Source of the DNA: RGIG3077 sp045541475
Lineage (GTDB): Bacteria; Bacillota; Clostridia; Oscillospirales; Ruminococcaceae
Assembly (NCBI GenBank): GCA_045541475.1
Contig: JAZQJI010000040.1
Span: 62,001-126,000, forward strand
Length of the DNA: 64,000 nucleotides
Direction of reading: 5' to 3'
The position numbers and the translations under genes were made by a program. The notes under the pieces were generated by a model. It searched no databases. It was not told the DNA's origin and was given only the letters and a program-made list of their open reading frames with translations. Of this stretch, positions 34,570 to 43,495 are shown one piece after another (the stretch's first letter is position 1; every line of letters begins with the position of its first letter).

Positions 34570-35396
34570 ACTATAATACCTCCGTCACTGCTGTCTGTAA
34601 ATTTATTCATAACAGCCATGCTTGCAAGAATGATTATCATCAGCACAAGAGAAAGTGCTGCGGCAACATTCATGCCATCGGTTGTTTGTTTAATCAAAAA
34701 TTCGATATTATCACCAATAAGCCATTCCGATTCGCTGCCCAATTTCTGCGAAATGTAGAACGTGCTTACCGAAGGTACAAACACCATAACAACGCCCGAA
34801 ACCACACCGCTTAAGCTAAGCGGAAGAACAACTCTTTTGAATTTGTTGTAGCTGTTGCAGCCCAAATCCTCAGCGGCTTCAAGTATGGAATTATCAATTT
34901 TTGAAAGAACAGTATAAATCGGCAAAATCATATAGGGCAAATAGTTATAAATCATGCCCAATATTACCGCACCCGGTGTGCCGATAAGCTTTAAAGGCTC
35001 AATGCCGAAAAGTTCCAAAAAATTGTTGATAATGCCGTTGCGCTCTAAAATTAACGTCCATGAATATGTGCGGATAAGCAAATTCATCCACATAGGGAGC
35101 ATAACAAGCATCATTTGCACACGCTGAACGTTAGCGCTGCTTTTGCTCATAAAATAAGCAAAAGGGTAGGCGATAAACAGCGTAATAACCGTTGCAATTA
35201 CAGAATAAAAAAGTGATTTTTTAAAAACACCTGCATACCTGCTTAATTCAGTCATATTCTGCATGGTAAAATTACCATTAGCATCTGTAAAAGCATAAAA
35301 TGCCACAAACAAAAGCGGAACAATAACAAACACAGCAGCCCACAATGTGTAAGGCGCATTTAAAATCACCTGACGAAGATTTATCTTTTTGCTCAT
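34566..35396 (-). CDS. potB: Spermidine/putrescine ABC transporter permease
   Basis: This 276-residue permease with about six helices has the EAA loop EAAEDLGCNSYNKFKRVVLP near residue 177. It pairs with PotC. It overlaps potA by 4 bases and potC by 4 bases, indicating tight translational coupling. Confidence 0.95.
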   Translation of the reverse strand: MSKKINLRQVILNAPYTLWAAVFVIVPLLFVAFYAFTDANGNFTMQNMTELSRYAGVFKKSLFYSVIATVITLFIAYPFAYFMSKSSANVQRVQMMLVMLPMWMNLLIRTYSWTLILERNGIINNFLELFGIEPLKLIGTPGAVILGMIYNYLPYMILPIYTVLSKIDNSILEAAEDLGCNSYNKFKRVVLPLSLSGVVSGVVMVFVPSVSTFYISQKLGSESEWLIGDNIEFLIKQTTDGMNVAAALSLVLMIIILASMAVMNKFTDSSDGGIIV

Positions 35397-36520
35397 TCTT
35401 CTTCGTCCTCCGTAATGTCGCTCAAAGCGTCCATTTCATCGCTGTATGTGCTGTAATCACCAAACTGACCGGAGTATTTCGATTTTTTCATTATATGTAT
35501 AGCGTCCGGGTCGATTTTTAATCCAACCGTTTCGCCTTCTTTATATTCATCGGTTGTCTGTATCATCCACATGAAATTGTTTACGTCAATAAGAATTTCA
35601 AAGTGAACACCCCTGAATGTTACCGACTTGATAACACCATTTAGCATACCATTGCCCTGTGGTACAATGTCAACGTCCTCGGGTCTTATAACAACGTCAA
35701 CGGGTTCGTTTTTTTCAAAGCCTTTATCAAGACATTCAAAAACTCTGCCATCGAGTTTTACTTTAAAATCTTCCTGCATAATGCCGTCAATAATGTTGCT
35801 TTCACCGATAAAATCTGCAACAAAAGCGTTTTTAGGCTCGTTGTAAATATCAACGGGCTTGCCGATTTGCTGTATTTTACCTTCGTGCATAACAACTACG
35901 GTATCGGACATTGAAAGTGCTTCTTCCTGGTCGTGTGTTACATAAATAAATGTAATACCAAGCTGACGCTGAATGTTTTTGAGTTCTTTTTGCATATCCT
36001 TGCGAAGTTTAAGGTCAAGCGCTGCCAAAGGCTCATCAAGAAGCAAAACCTTGGGCTGATTGATAACCGCCCTTGCAATTGCAACACGCTGCTGCTGACC
36101 GCCCGAAAGGCGAGTGATACTGCGCTTTTCAAATCCTTCAAGGTTAACAAGCTTAAGCATTTCCTTAACGCGCTTGTCAACTTCCTTTTCGGGAACCTTG
36201 TTAACTCTTAAACCAAAAGCAATATTATCATAAACATTGTAATTTGGAAAAAGAGCGTATCGTTGAAAAATGGTGTTAACCGACCTTTTGTAAGGCGGAA
36301 CACCATTAATGTTTTTCGAATCGAAAAGCACTGTTCCGCTTTGCGGCTGAATAAAGCCCGCAATAACTCTTAAAGTTGTGGTTTTTCCGCAGCCCGAACA
36401 CCCAAGCAATGTAATAAACTCACCATCGCCGATATACAAACTCATATCGTCGATGATGCGTTCACCGTCAAACTCAACCACAATGTTTTTCAATTCAATA
36501 AGCTTATTATTTTTTTCCAT
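35393..36520 (-). CDS. potA: Spermidine/putrescine ABC transporter ATPase
   Basis: PotA (375 residues) powers polyamine import. It has Walker A GCSGCGKTT near residue 40, the signature LSGGQQQRVAIARA near 137, Walker B VLLLDEPLAALD near 158, the switch His in YVTHDQEEAL, and a C-terminal TOBE regulatory domain (about 270-360). Its acidic tail (DALSDITEDEEE) is unusual. It is the first gene of potABCD, behind GGGGGA and a roughly 350-nt leader. Confidence 0.97.
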   Translation of the reverse strand: MEKNNKLIELKNIVVEFDGERIIDDMSLYIGDGEFITLLGCSGCGKTTTLRVIAGFIQPQSGTVLFDSKNINGVPPYKRSVNTIFQRYALFPNYNVYDNIAFGLRVNKVPEKEVDKRVKEMLKLVNLEGFEKRSITRLSGGQQQRVAIARAVINQPKVLLLDEPLAALDLKLRKDMQKELKNIQRQLGITFIYVTHDQEEALSMSDTVVVMHEGKIQQIGKPVDIYNEPKNAFVADFIGESNIIDGIMQEDFKVKLDGRVFECLDKGFEKNEPVDVVIRPEDVDIVPQGNGMLNGVIKSVTFRGVHFEILIDVNNFMWMIQTTDEYKEGETVGLKIDPDAIHIMKKSKYSGQFGDYSTYSDEMDALSDITEDEEE

Positions 36521-36874
36521 ATTTTTGCATCCCCCTTTGCGGCTTAAAAAGACCGCGTATTGCCGTGTTAGCAGCTCTGCGCGAACCCAACAAACAGACT
36601 AACCGCAGCCTCCGCAAAGAGTTTTTACATATCGGCAAAAGTAAATTTAAAATGCCGACTGCAGCATACGGTTTCTCAAGTGTCTTTTTTTCAAAAAAAG
36701 ACACAACGGTTCTTGCTATATTGCTTTGCAATATATGGGAACTGTCCGTTGTTTACATCTGATATTAAATTTTGATGATGTTGGCACAGATGCAAAAAGC
36801 ATAAAGTATTTAGGCCGTGCGCCATGCCTATACGCACGCATTTATGTACTGTGCTTTATTTCGACACAGTATCA
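36521..36874 (-). promoter_or_regulatory. Long structured leader of potABCD
   Basis: About 350 transcribed bases without a credible gene separate the promoter from potA. The segment holds a perfect hairpin GTGTCTTTTTTT-C-AAAAAAAGACAC (about 36679-36703, plus-strand view). It also holds a nested hairpin in which ACAACGG pairs with CCGTTGT around an ATATTGC/GCAATAT core (about 36701-36755), and a GCGG/CCGC hairpin next to the ribosome binding site. No known riboswitch core was recognised. It could be a regulatory leader or a dispersed repeat inserted here. Confidence 0.5.
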
Positions 36875-36880
36875 AGATTA

Positions 36881-36909
36881 ATTATATATGAATAAATCGC
36901 CATAGTCAA
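36881..36909 (-). promoter_or_regulatory. Promoter of potABCD
   Basis: On the minus strand TTGACT (36904-36909) and TATAAT (36881-36886) have a 17-base spacer. Confidence 0.82.
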
Positions 36910-36979
36910 TAGGAATTTCAAAAAAATTTTATTTCATTATTTTGCACTATAACACCCCTTCAAATACCGCATTTTTATA

Positions 36980-37023
36980 CAAAAAAATAATGCCGCGCAA
37001 CAAGATAAAAAGTTGCGTGGCAT
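36980..37023 (-). terminator. Terminator of the minus-strand unit ending at 37046
   Basis: A 12-bp stem with one G-U pair (36990-37001 with 37012-37023) is followed on the minus strand by TTATTTTTTT. Confidence 0.85.
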
Positions 37024-37045
37024 ATATTATTTTGCTTAGTTGATA

Positions 37046-37297
37046 TTAACCGTGCAGGTCCTCGCTCTGACGTTCCATGTTTTCGATAACAATATCGTGG
37101 ATATCGCCCAAAGATGCGCAGTATTCAAGCACCTTCCAGGGTTCGTTTGTGTGGTAGTGGATTTTTATCAAATCCTCATCACCAACAGCCAAAAGGCAAT
37201 CGCCTTTGAAATTGTTTTCAAAATAATCGTTAATTGCGTCTTCGTCAAGGTCGTGACCTTCGATAAGCAGCTGTGTGTCAAACTTAAATTCAATCAT
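37046..37297 (-). CDS. Small stand-alone protein like the C-terminus of DAK/DegV-family proteins
   Basis: The 83-residue protein contains KIHYHTNEPWKVLEYCASLG and DIVIENMERQ. This matches the pattern H-HTNDPGKVLE---GE-----I-NM at the end of the YloV/DAK phosphatase-like domain, which belongs to the fatty-acid-binding DegV superfamily. The large kinase/phosphatase parts are absent. It could be a truncated remnant or a small regulatory homologue; the intact reading frame, own terminator and AAAGGTGAATT site favour a real gene. Confidence 0.75.
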   Translation of the reverse strand: MIEFKFDTQLLIEGHDLDEDAINDYFENNFKGDCLLAVGDEDLIKIHYHTNEPWKVLEYCASLGDIHDIVIENMERQSEDLHG

Positions 37298-37372
37298 GTG
37301 AATAATTCACCTTTCTGTTGTGATTGAATTTATTATACAACGCTTTTTAAAAAAAGTCAAATAATAGATTGT

Positions 37373-39544
37373 TTATTCAACATTGCTGTATTCATCAACA
37401 AGCGACATATCATTAAGCGAAACTGATATAAAGTGATCTGCGCCGAGAATGTAGAGATAGTTTTCTATTCTCACAGATCTGTTAAAGCAGGAATAGTATT
37501 TTCCGTAAAGGTCATAGGTATCAGTAGAGTAGGTGTATTTTTCAACAAATTCGCCGTTTTCAAATGATACAAGGTAGTATTGGCAGAGGTATTCTTCTGT
37601 AATAGTTTCATTTTCTGTTGCATTATAATAATAGTTCTTTTCAGCAATTGAATTGAACATTGGTATGCCTATTAAATTGCGCTCGCTATCAATATAAAGT
37701 GCTTTTTCATCGTAAACTGCATCAGAATCATAATAGTTGTAGCTATATGTTTCTACAATACCATCCCATTCCGAGCTGTCCGCATTTTCCCACACATAAG
37801 AATCAAGCAGAACAAGATTTTCAGGGTCGCTTGTATCGTACATCATCATCTTTATACCATTTGTCCAGCCCGTTTCCTCATCAGCCTCAACGCCGAAGGA
37901 AAACATCAGGTTATCCTTATATCTGTGCAGATACGTACTGTAACCGCTTACCTTAAATTCGTCAAGCATCAACGGGTTTGCAGGGTCGCTAAGGTCAATT
38001 GCATATAAAGGGTCTGTCTGCATAAAGGTAACAACATAAGCCATGTGATTTTCAAATCTCACGCTTCTGATAGTTTCGCCCATGCCAAGACCTTCAAGTT
38101 CTCCGATTTTGTTTAAATCAAGGTCAAAAACAAAAACTCCGTTCTCTTCCTCATAGGTATTATAGTCATAAAATTGCGTTGCAATTCTGAAATAGCCGTC
38201 GTATTCATCCATGGAATACTGATTGAGCACCGTACCCTTAACTCTGCCCTGCGCTGCAATTTCAAGATTATTTGCAATACTTAGTCTTGTAATGTCAGTG
38301 TAAGCTTCACCTGATTCATAATCATAGATATAGCCCGTAACATAAAGATTTTCGGTGGAGCAATAAACATCTCCCGTAGAGCCTGCAAAGGCTTTTACAG
38401 CTGTGGGTGCTTCAGGCGATGTTACGTCAATTGAAGCTGTTACGCAGTAGGTAAGCTGTCTTATATCCTCAGTTACGATAATATCTTCAGCGGCTACATA
38501 TTCTTCTTCGCCATTGCAATAGTAAGAGGGGAGAAAAGTTGATCTGTCATCATCATCAATCTGATTTAATCTCATTGAAGTATCGCTTGTTACAAGCAGC
38601 AGTGTTTCATCAATCATTCTTGATGTTACATATCTGCCGCTTTGGGTGTAGGTGTATTCAGCATCGTTTTCAACGTCAAATATACGTACTGTTGTGTCGC
38701 CGATATTGCTTTCAACATATCCCATATCATAATCGTAGATTTCGTAGTAATCGCTGTATTCAACTTCGTAGCTGATAAGCACTACGCTGTTGTTGTAAAG
38801 GAACATATCGGAAATTCGCTCGCTTGAATCTTCGGCAAGTGCAAACAGCTCGCTCTTTTCGCCGAAAATACCATTTTCAACGGAAATCTGATACAGCACA
38901 CCGTCTGCAATGTAAAAAATATCCTCGCCGTTTGTCTTAATGATATCCGCCTCATCAACGCCCTCAACCTGAGTTATCGTGTCGGAATAATCCTTATCTG
39001 CAGAAGAACCCGCGTTATTCTCTGTTTCGGGTGCTTCTTCGGCATCCATGTCCATTGCGCCGTCTTCAAAAAAGTCATCTGTAACGGCATCTTCAACTAT
39101 CATGTCGTTTTCTGCTTCGTCCTTTGCTACACCGCCGAAAATACCGTCGAATAAATCAAATAATGAGTTGCCGTTATCATCATCGCCGTAAACCTTGTCC
39201 TTTGCGTCTTCAAGCGTTTCGTAAATTTCATCATAGCTTGCCTTTTGACCCACAACCTTGTCGCCGTCTTCGGTATAGCTTACGCTGAAATTATCATCTT
39301 TAAGGCTGTCAGAATCAAACATACCCGCATTTTTTGCGGCAAATATGCCACCTGTTGCAACAACGGCAAAAGCTGTTGCACCTGCGGCAAAGCGCAAACC
39401 GGTATTTCTCTTTTTAGCTTTAATGCTTTGCATAACCTTTTGTTCTTTTAATGTAACGGCAATATTCTGCGGTTCTAAATTCTGCGGAATTTTTACCATT
39501 TCAGCATTCTCCTTTATTCTTTTTTCTATATCTTCATGCCTCAT
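37373..39544 (-). CDS. Membrane-anchored beta-propeller protein, partner of a sigma factor
   Basis: This 723-residue protein has a cytoplasmic N-terminus (about 1-45, MRHEDIEKRIKENAEM), one membrane helix (about 50-70) and an acidic spacer. A large extracellular beta-propeller domain (about 195-723) follows, with repeated blades such as VEGVDEADIIKTNG and TTVRIFDVEN, of the Beta_propel (PF09826) kind. It overlaps the sigma factor gene by 11 bases. By position and topology it may act as an anti-sigma or sensor protein, though the usual zinc anti-sigma motif is not seen. Confidence 0.85.
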   Translation of the reverse strand: MRHEDIEKRIKENAEMVKIPQNLEPQNIAVTLKEQKVMQSIKAKKRNTGLRFAAGATAFAVVATGGIFAAKNAGMFDSDSLKDDNFSVSYTEDGDKVVGQKASYDEIYETLEDAKDKVYGDDDNGNSLFDLFDGIFGGVAKDEAENDMIVEDAVTDDFFEDGAMDMDAEEAPETENNAGSSADKDYSDTITQVEGVDEADIIKTNGEDIFYIADGVLYQISVENGIFGEKSELFALAEDSSERISDMFLYNNSVVLISYEVEYSDYYEIYDYDMGYVESNIGDTTVRIFDVENDAEYTYTQSGRYVTSRMIDETLLLVTSDTSMRLNQIDDDDRSTFLPSYYCNGEEEYVAAEDIIVTEDIRQLTYCVTASIDVTSPEAPTAVKAFAGSTGDVYCSTENLYVTGYIYDYESGEAYTDITRLSIANNLEIAAQGRVKGTVLNQYSMDEYDGYFRIATQFYDYNTYEEENGVFVFDLDLNKIGELEGLGMGETIRSVRFENHMAYVVTFMQTDPLYAIDLSDPANPLMLDEFKVSGYSTYLHRYKDNLMFSFGVEADEETGWTNGIKMMMYDTSDPENLVLLDSYVWENADSSEWDGIVETYSYNYYDSDAVYDEKALYIDSERNLIGIPMFNSIAEKNYYYNATENETITEEYLCQYYLVSFENGEFVEKYTYSTDTYDLYGKYYSCFNRSVRIENYLYILGADHFISVSLNDMSLVDEYSNVE

Positions 39545-40064
39545 AAAAGTTTCTCCTTTCTTTTGCCTGCAATATCTCGGACAGTTTTTGTCTTGCCCTT
39601 GATATTTTTGAACGCACTGTTGAGTGGTTCATGTCACATATTTTTGCTATCTCCTTTGTTTTGTATCCGCCTATTGCGGAAAGAGAAAGCACTGTTCTCT
39701 CATCGTCACTCAAAAGATTCATCGCCGCTGCAATTTCCACATCGGCAAATCCGCTTTCTGTATAAGTACCGTTAAAGTCATCAAGATTATCAGCAGCGTT
39801 TGCATATTCTTTCTGCTTTCTTTTTATCTTCGCTGAAAGAATTTTGAAAAACCAAGCCTTAAACGCCTGCTCGTCTTTAAGCTTTTTTATTCCTGCAAAT
39901 GCATCCATAACCGCATCGCTTACAGCGTCCTGCGCGTCGGCTTCGTTTCGCAAACTGTAAAGCGCATACGCATAAAGCTCTTTATATATAAGCGAGTACA
40001 GCCTTGCAAAAGCATCGCAGTCGCCCTTAACGGCAAGGGCAATATCACTTTTGTATCCGTCCAT
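39534..40064 (-). CDS. RNA polymerase sigma factor, ECF type
   Basis: The 176-residue protein has region 2 (about 15-80; ALYSLRNEADAQDAVSDAVMDAF is the core-binding and -10 segment) and region 4 (about 115-170; LLSDDERTVLSLSAIGGYKTKEIAKI, a helix-turn-helix for the -35). That is the extracytoplasmic-function layout. ATG 40064 fits AAAGGA spaced 12 bases upstream; a TTG at 40085 would place the site inside the gene. The downstream overlapping beta-propeller protein is the natural candidate for its regulator. Confidence 0.92.
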   Translation of the reverse strand: MDGYKSDIALAVKGDCDAFARLYSLIYKELYAYALYSLRNEADAQDAVSDAVMDAFAGIKKLKDEQAFKAWFFKILSAKIKRKQKEYANAADNLDDFNGTYTESGFADVEIAAAMNLLSDDERTVLSLSAIGGYKTKEIAKICDMNHSTVRSKISRARQKLSEILQAKERRNFYEA

Positions 40065-40245
40065 TTTTGTTGTGTTTCCTTTCAAAAGGTATGTTTTAAA
40101 ACATTTGTTTTTTCTAAGGGAAAAGAGAGAATGTTAAAGTGCTTCTGTATAAATAGTGTCAAAAAAAATGCGTTTTGTTGCATGGTAGTAAAAATTTTTT
40201 TAAAATTGGCAAAAACAAGAAAATTCAGCTGATATAAAAAGAAGT

Positions 40246-40280
40246 ATAACCCGAGAAAAAATGTTATTTTCTCAGGTTAT
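40246..40280 (-). terminator. Terminator downstream of the GNAT gene
   Basis: ATAACCCGAGAAAA (40246-40259) pairs with TTTTCTCAGGTTAT (40267-40280), with one G-U/A mismatch region. On the minus strand it is followed by a moderately T-rich stretch. It lies 12 bases after the acetyltransferase stop. Confidence 0.65.
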
Positions 40281-40292
40281 TTAATGCTTAGC

Positions 40293-40856
40293 TTAGTTGT
40301 TAGATTTAAATTCATTACGCAATATGGAAAAATAAAGCCTGCCGACATATTCGCCATTCATATAAAAGTAATCGCGCAAAGTGCCTTCGTAAGTAAAACC
40401 ACATTTTTCGATAACTCTTTTAGAAGGCTGATTTATGGTTTTGGTGCATATCTGAACCTTGTGCAGATTTATCTTATTAAAGCCATAATCGATAACTGCT
40501 TTTGTTGCCTCTGTTGCATATCCCTTGCATTGAAATTGCGATCCGATGCAGTATTCAATTTCAGCAAAGTGATTTTTACTATCCACAAGAAAATAAGCTA
40601 TCTGACCAATACACTCGCCGCAATCTTTTTCAATTACAGCCCAACGGTAATAATTGCTATTTTCATAACAAGTGATGTATTTATCAAGTAATTCCTTTAC
40701 ATCTGCTTTGGTTGTGTAAACTGGTTCAGAATAAAGGGATTGTATTTTTTCATCAGCAACCCAGTATTTAAGCATGGCTTCATCATCAGCATATTCAAAC
40801 CTGCGTAGTATCAGCCTTTCGGTTTCGATTGTGTTTGTGCCGATATGCGTAAGCAT
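40293..40856 (-). CDS. GNAT-family N-acetyltransferase (RimJ/RimL-like)
   Basis: This 187-residue enzyme has IETERLILRRFEYADDEAM at the start, the acetyl-CoA loop QCKGYATEATKAVIDYGF near residue 112, and NQPSKRVIEKCGFTYEGTLRDYFYMNG near 145. This is the RimJ/RimL subgroup that acetylates protein N-termini or small amines. The substrate is unknown. ATG 40856 has AGGTAGGTG upstream. It lies 31 bases after tgt. Confidence 0.92.
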   Translation of the reverse strand: MLTHIGTNTIETERLILRRFEYADDEAMLKYWVADEKIQSLYSEPVYTTKADVKELLDKYITCYENSNYYRWAVIEKDCGECIGQIAYFLVDSKNHFAEIEYCIGSQFQCKGYATEATKAVIDYGFNKINLHKVQICTKTINQPSKRVIEKCGFTYEGTLRDYFYMNGEYVGRLYFSILRNEFKSNN

Positions 40857-40886
40857 AGTTATCACCTACCTTGTTAAAAATGTTTG

Positions 40887-42017
40887 CTATATTCTTTTTG
40901 CAAGCTGTTCTCGATATTGGTTGTAAAATTCTTCGTAAGCGTCATTTTCAATAGCATTTCTGATTTTCTCGGTCAATGTATTGTAGAACCAAAGGTTGTG
41001 AAGCACGCAAAGTCTGCCTGCAAGCTGTTCGTTAGCTTTGAAAAGATGTCTGATATATGCTCTTGAAAAATTCTTGCACGCAGGGCATTGGCAGCCAACC
41101 TCAATGGGCTTGTCATCATACATATAAGCCTGATTTTTAAGGTGCATGATGCCATCCATGGTAAACACCGTTGCGTGACGTGCATCACGGCTGGGCATTA
41201 CGCAGTCAAACATATCAACGCCGCGCCAAACAGCCTCCAAAATATTTGCAGGCGTACCCACTCCCATCAAATATCTGGGCTTATCCTGTGGCATGTGAGG
41301 CTCTACCGCATCAATAATTCTGTACATTTCATGCGCAGGCTCGCCAACGGCAAGACCGCCTATTGCATAGCCGTCAAGGTCAAGCTGTGCAATTTCCTGC
41401 ATGTGCTTTACTCTCAAATCGGCAAAGGTACAGCCTTGGTTTATACCAAAAAGCATCTGATTGGGATTTATGGTATCTTCCAGTGAATTAAGTCGCTTCA
41501 TTTCAGTTATGCAGCGTTTAAGCCAACGTGTTGTTCTCTCGCATGATTGCTTTGCATATTTAAAGGTTGCGGGATTTTCCACACACTCATCAAAAGCCAT
41601 TGCAATTGTAGAGCCGAGGTTGGACTGTATTCTCATGCTTTCCTCGGGACCCATAAAAATCTTTTTGCCGTCAACGTGCGAATTGAAATAAACGCCCTCT
41701 TCCTTTATCTTGCGAAGCTTTGAAAGAGAGAATACCTGAAATCCGCCGCTGTCGGTCAAAACAGGTCCCTGCCAGTTCATAAACTTGTGCAGACCGCCCA
41801 TTTTTCTTATAAGCTCATCGGAAGGGCGCACGTGCAAATGATAGGTATTGCACAGCTCCACCTGGCATTTAACTTCCTTTAAATCAAGCGATGAAACACC
41901 GCCCTTGATAGCTGCGCTTGTAGCAACGTTCATAAATACGGGTGTCTGAACATCGCCGTGCACGGTTGATAAAATACCCCTTCTTGCACGCTTTTCTTTG
42001 TGTAAAACTTTAAACAT
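40887..42017 (-). CDS. tgt: tRNA-guanine transglycosylase
   Basis: Tgt (376 residues) swaps guanine-34 for preQ1 in queuosine-type tRNAs. The general-base Asp is in LTDSGGFQVFSL near residue 90 and the nucleophile Asp in MFDCVMPSR near 262. The zinc site is CQCPAC near 302 with a His further on. The nucleophile loop reads PSRDARHAT where many homologues have PTRNGRNG, a modest deviation. It lies 23 bases downstream of queA; the two act in sequence in queuosine synthesis. Confidence 0.95.
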   Translation of the reverse strand: MFKVLHKEKRARRGILSTVHGDVQTPVFMNVATSAAIKGGVSSLDLKEVKCQVELCNTYHLHVRPSDELIRKMGGLHKFMNWQGPVLTDSGGFQVFSLSKLRKIKEEGVYFNSHVDGKKIFMGPEESMRIQSNLGSTIAMAFDECVENPATFKYAKQSCERTTRWLKRCITEMKRLNSLEDTINPNQMLFGINQGCTFADLRVKHMQEIAQLDLDGYAIGGLAVGEPAHEMYRIIDAVEPHMPQDKPRYLMGVGTPANILEAVWRGVDMFDCVMPSRDARHATVFTMDGIMHLKNQAYMYDDKPIEVGCQCPACKNFSRAYIRHLFKANEQLAGRLCVLHNLWFYNTLTEKIRNAIENDAYEEFYNQYREQLAKRI

Positions 42018-42040
42018 CTTAAATGTTTCCTTTCAATACT

Positions 42041-43078
42041 CTATATAATCAGCATCGAGTCGCCAAATGAGAAAAACCTATATTTTTCTTCAACGGCGCA
42101 TTTGTATGCGTTCATTGTGCTGTCATATCCTGCAAAGGCAGATACAAGCATAATCAAGGTGCTTTCGGGCAGGTGAAAATTTGTTATAAGCCCATCAAGA
42201 ACCTTAAACTTATACGGCGGATATATAAATATATCGGTATATCCGCTAATTGCTTTTAATTCGCCGTTTGTGCACAGATTAGCCGCACTTTCAAGCGTAC
42301 GGCAGGTTGTAGTGCCCACGCCGATAACTCTTCCGCCTGATTTTTTTGTGCGGTTTATTAATTCGGCAGTTTCCTGCGGCAATTCAAAATGTTCTGAATG
42401 CATTTTGTGATTTAAAACATTATCTTCCTTAACGGGACGAAACGTTCCCAAACCGACGTGCAGCGTTACAAATGCAATGTTAACACCCATTTGCCTAAGT
42501 TCATCAAGCATTTCATTTGTAAAATGCAAGCCCGCCGTGGGAGCGGCAGCAGAACCGAGCGGCTCTGAATAAACAGTCTGATAACGCTCCTTATCTTCTA
42601 ATTTTTCGGTAATATACGGTGGCAGCGGCATCATGCCGATTTGTTCAAGCACGTTCATCAGCAAGCCTTCACATTCAAATTTAACAAGGCGGTTGCCGCC
42701 TTCAAGAACATCAACAATTTCGGCTTTTAAAAGTCCGTCGCCAAAAACAAATCTCTTCCCGATTTTACAGCGTTTGCCCGGTCGGCAGATGATTTCCCAC
42801 AGCTTGTCACCTTTTTGTTCAAGCAGCAAAAACTCAACAAAGGATTTTGTATCTTCCCTTTCACCGTAAAGTCGCGCAGGTATAACCCTTGAATTGTTCA
42901 TTACCAGCAAGTCACCTTTTTGCAAAAAATCGCATAAATTGTAAAAACGGCGATGCATAATTTCTCCGCACATTTTGTCTACAACCATCATGCGAGAATG
43001 GTTTCTCGGCTCAATAGGCGTCTGCGCAATAAGCTCTTCGGGTAAATCATAATAGAATTGAGATTTTAAAAGCTCCAT
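42041..43078 (-). CDS. queA: S-adenosylmethionine:tRNA ribosyltransferase-isomerase
   Basis: QueA (345 residues) adds the epoxycyclopentane ring to preQ1-tRNA using the ribosyl part of SAM. The signatures YDLPEELIAQTPIEPRNHSRMM at the start, TAGLHFTNEML near residue 180, VGTTTCRTLES near 242 and NFHLPESTLIMLVSAF near 298 are present. ATG 43076-43078 follows AAAGGATT; upstream in-frame starts lack a ribosome site. It faces away from the lysine-riboswitch unit. Confidence 0.96.
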   Translation of the reverse strand: MELLKSQFYYDLPEELIAQTPIEPRNHSRMMVVDKMCGEIMHRRFYNLCDFLQKGDLLVMNNSRVIPARLYGEREDTKSFVEFLLLEQKGDKLWEIICRPGKRCKIGKRFVFGDGLLKAEIVDVLEGGNRLVKFECEGLLMNVLEQIGMMPLPPYITEKLEDKERYQTVYSEPLGSAAAPTAGLHFTNEMLDELRQMGVNIAFVTLHVGLGTFRPVKEDNVLNHKMHSEHFELPQETAELINRTKKSGGRVIGVGTTTCRTLESAANLCTNGELKAISGYTDIFIYPPYKFKVLDGLITNFHLPESTLIMLVSAFAGYDSTMNAYKCAVEEKYRFFSFGDSMLII

Positions 43079-43156
43079 AATTTTTAATCCTTTGCGGGTG
43101 TTTTTTAATGAAAATATACGATTTTTTGGCAATTTCAAAAAAATTTGAAAATGCTA

Positions 43157-43184
43157 TTGACAAAACAATATTTAATGATATAAT
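43157..43184 (+). promoter_or_regulatory. Promoter of the lysine-riboswitch transcript
   Basis: A perfect TTGACA (43157-43162) and a perfect TATAAT (43179-43184) are separated by 16 bases. Confidence 0.85.
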
Positions 43185-43193
43185 AAAATAAAC

Positions 43194-43402
43194 AAGATAG
43201 AGGCGCGGTTGATATAAGTAGCTTTTGACATGGTTTTTTTGTTGCCGCATTTTACCAAAAGCGAAAGGAGATACCGCCGAAGAGTTATGAAGTACGGCAA
43301 TGCTTAATTTCTCTGGGCGCATATTTAACAGATATGCGACTGTCATCAGGTTCCGTTATGGATTGATGGAGTGCTATCGGCATAAACAAAATATGTCAGT
43401 AT
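43194..43402 (+). promoter_or_regulatory. Lysine riboswitch (L box)
   Basis: The conserved L-box core is clear: AGAGGCGCGGTTGATATAAG at the start, GCGAAAGGAG and ACCGCCGAAG near 43262-43285, CTCTGGGCGC near 43312, and ACTGTCATCAGG and GGATTGATGGAGTGCTATC near the 3' end. It precedes asd-dapA-dapB and a terminator, matching the known role of shutting off lysine/diaminopimelate synthesis when lysine is plentiful. Confidence 0.95.
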
Positions 43403-43420
43403 TTCTATTATATTTCATGA

Positions 43421-43447
43421 CGAGCCGGTTTTCAACCGGTTTTTTGT
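43421..43447 (+). terminator. Terminator of the lysine riboswitch
   Basis: GCCGGTT with AACCGGT around a TTC loop is followed by six Ts, about 50 bases before asd. It is the off-state output of the riboswitch. Confidence 0.88.
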
Positions 43448-43495
43448 TTTTTTACAAATATTTTAAAAAATAATTTTTGAAAGGAAGATTTTACA

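Noticed and set aside
36565..36762. A 65-codon plus-strand frame in the pot leader.
   Set aside because: It has no ribosome site or promoter, and the segment is explained by inverted repeats; kept only as a possible dispersed repeat.
43047..43346. Minus-strand open frame across the queA start and riboswitch.
   Set aside because: The region is explained by the queA start and the lysine riboswitch; the frame has no ribosome site.
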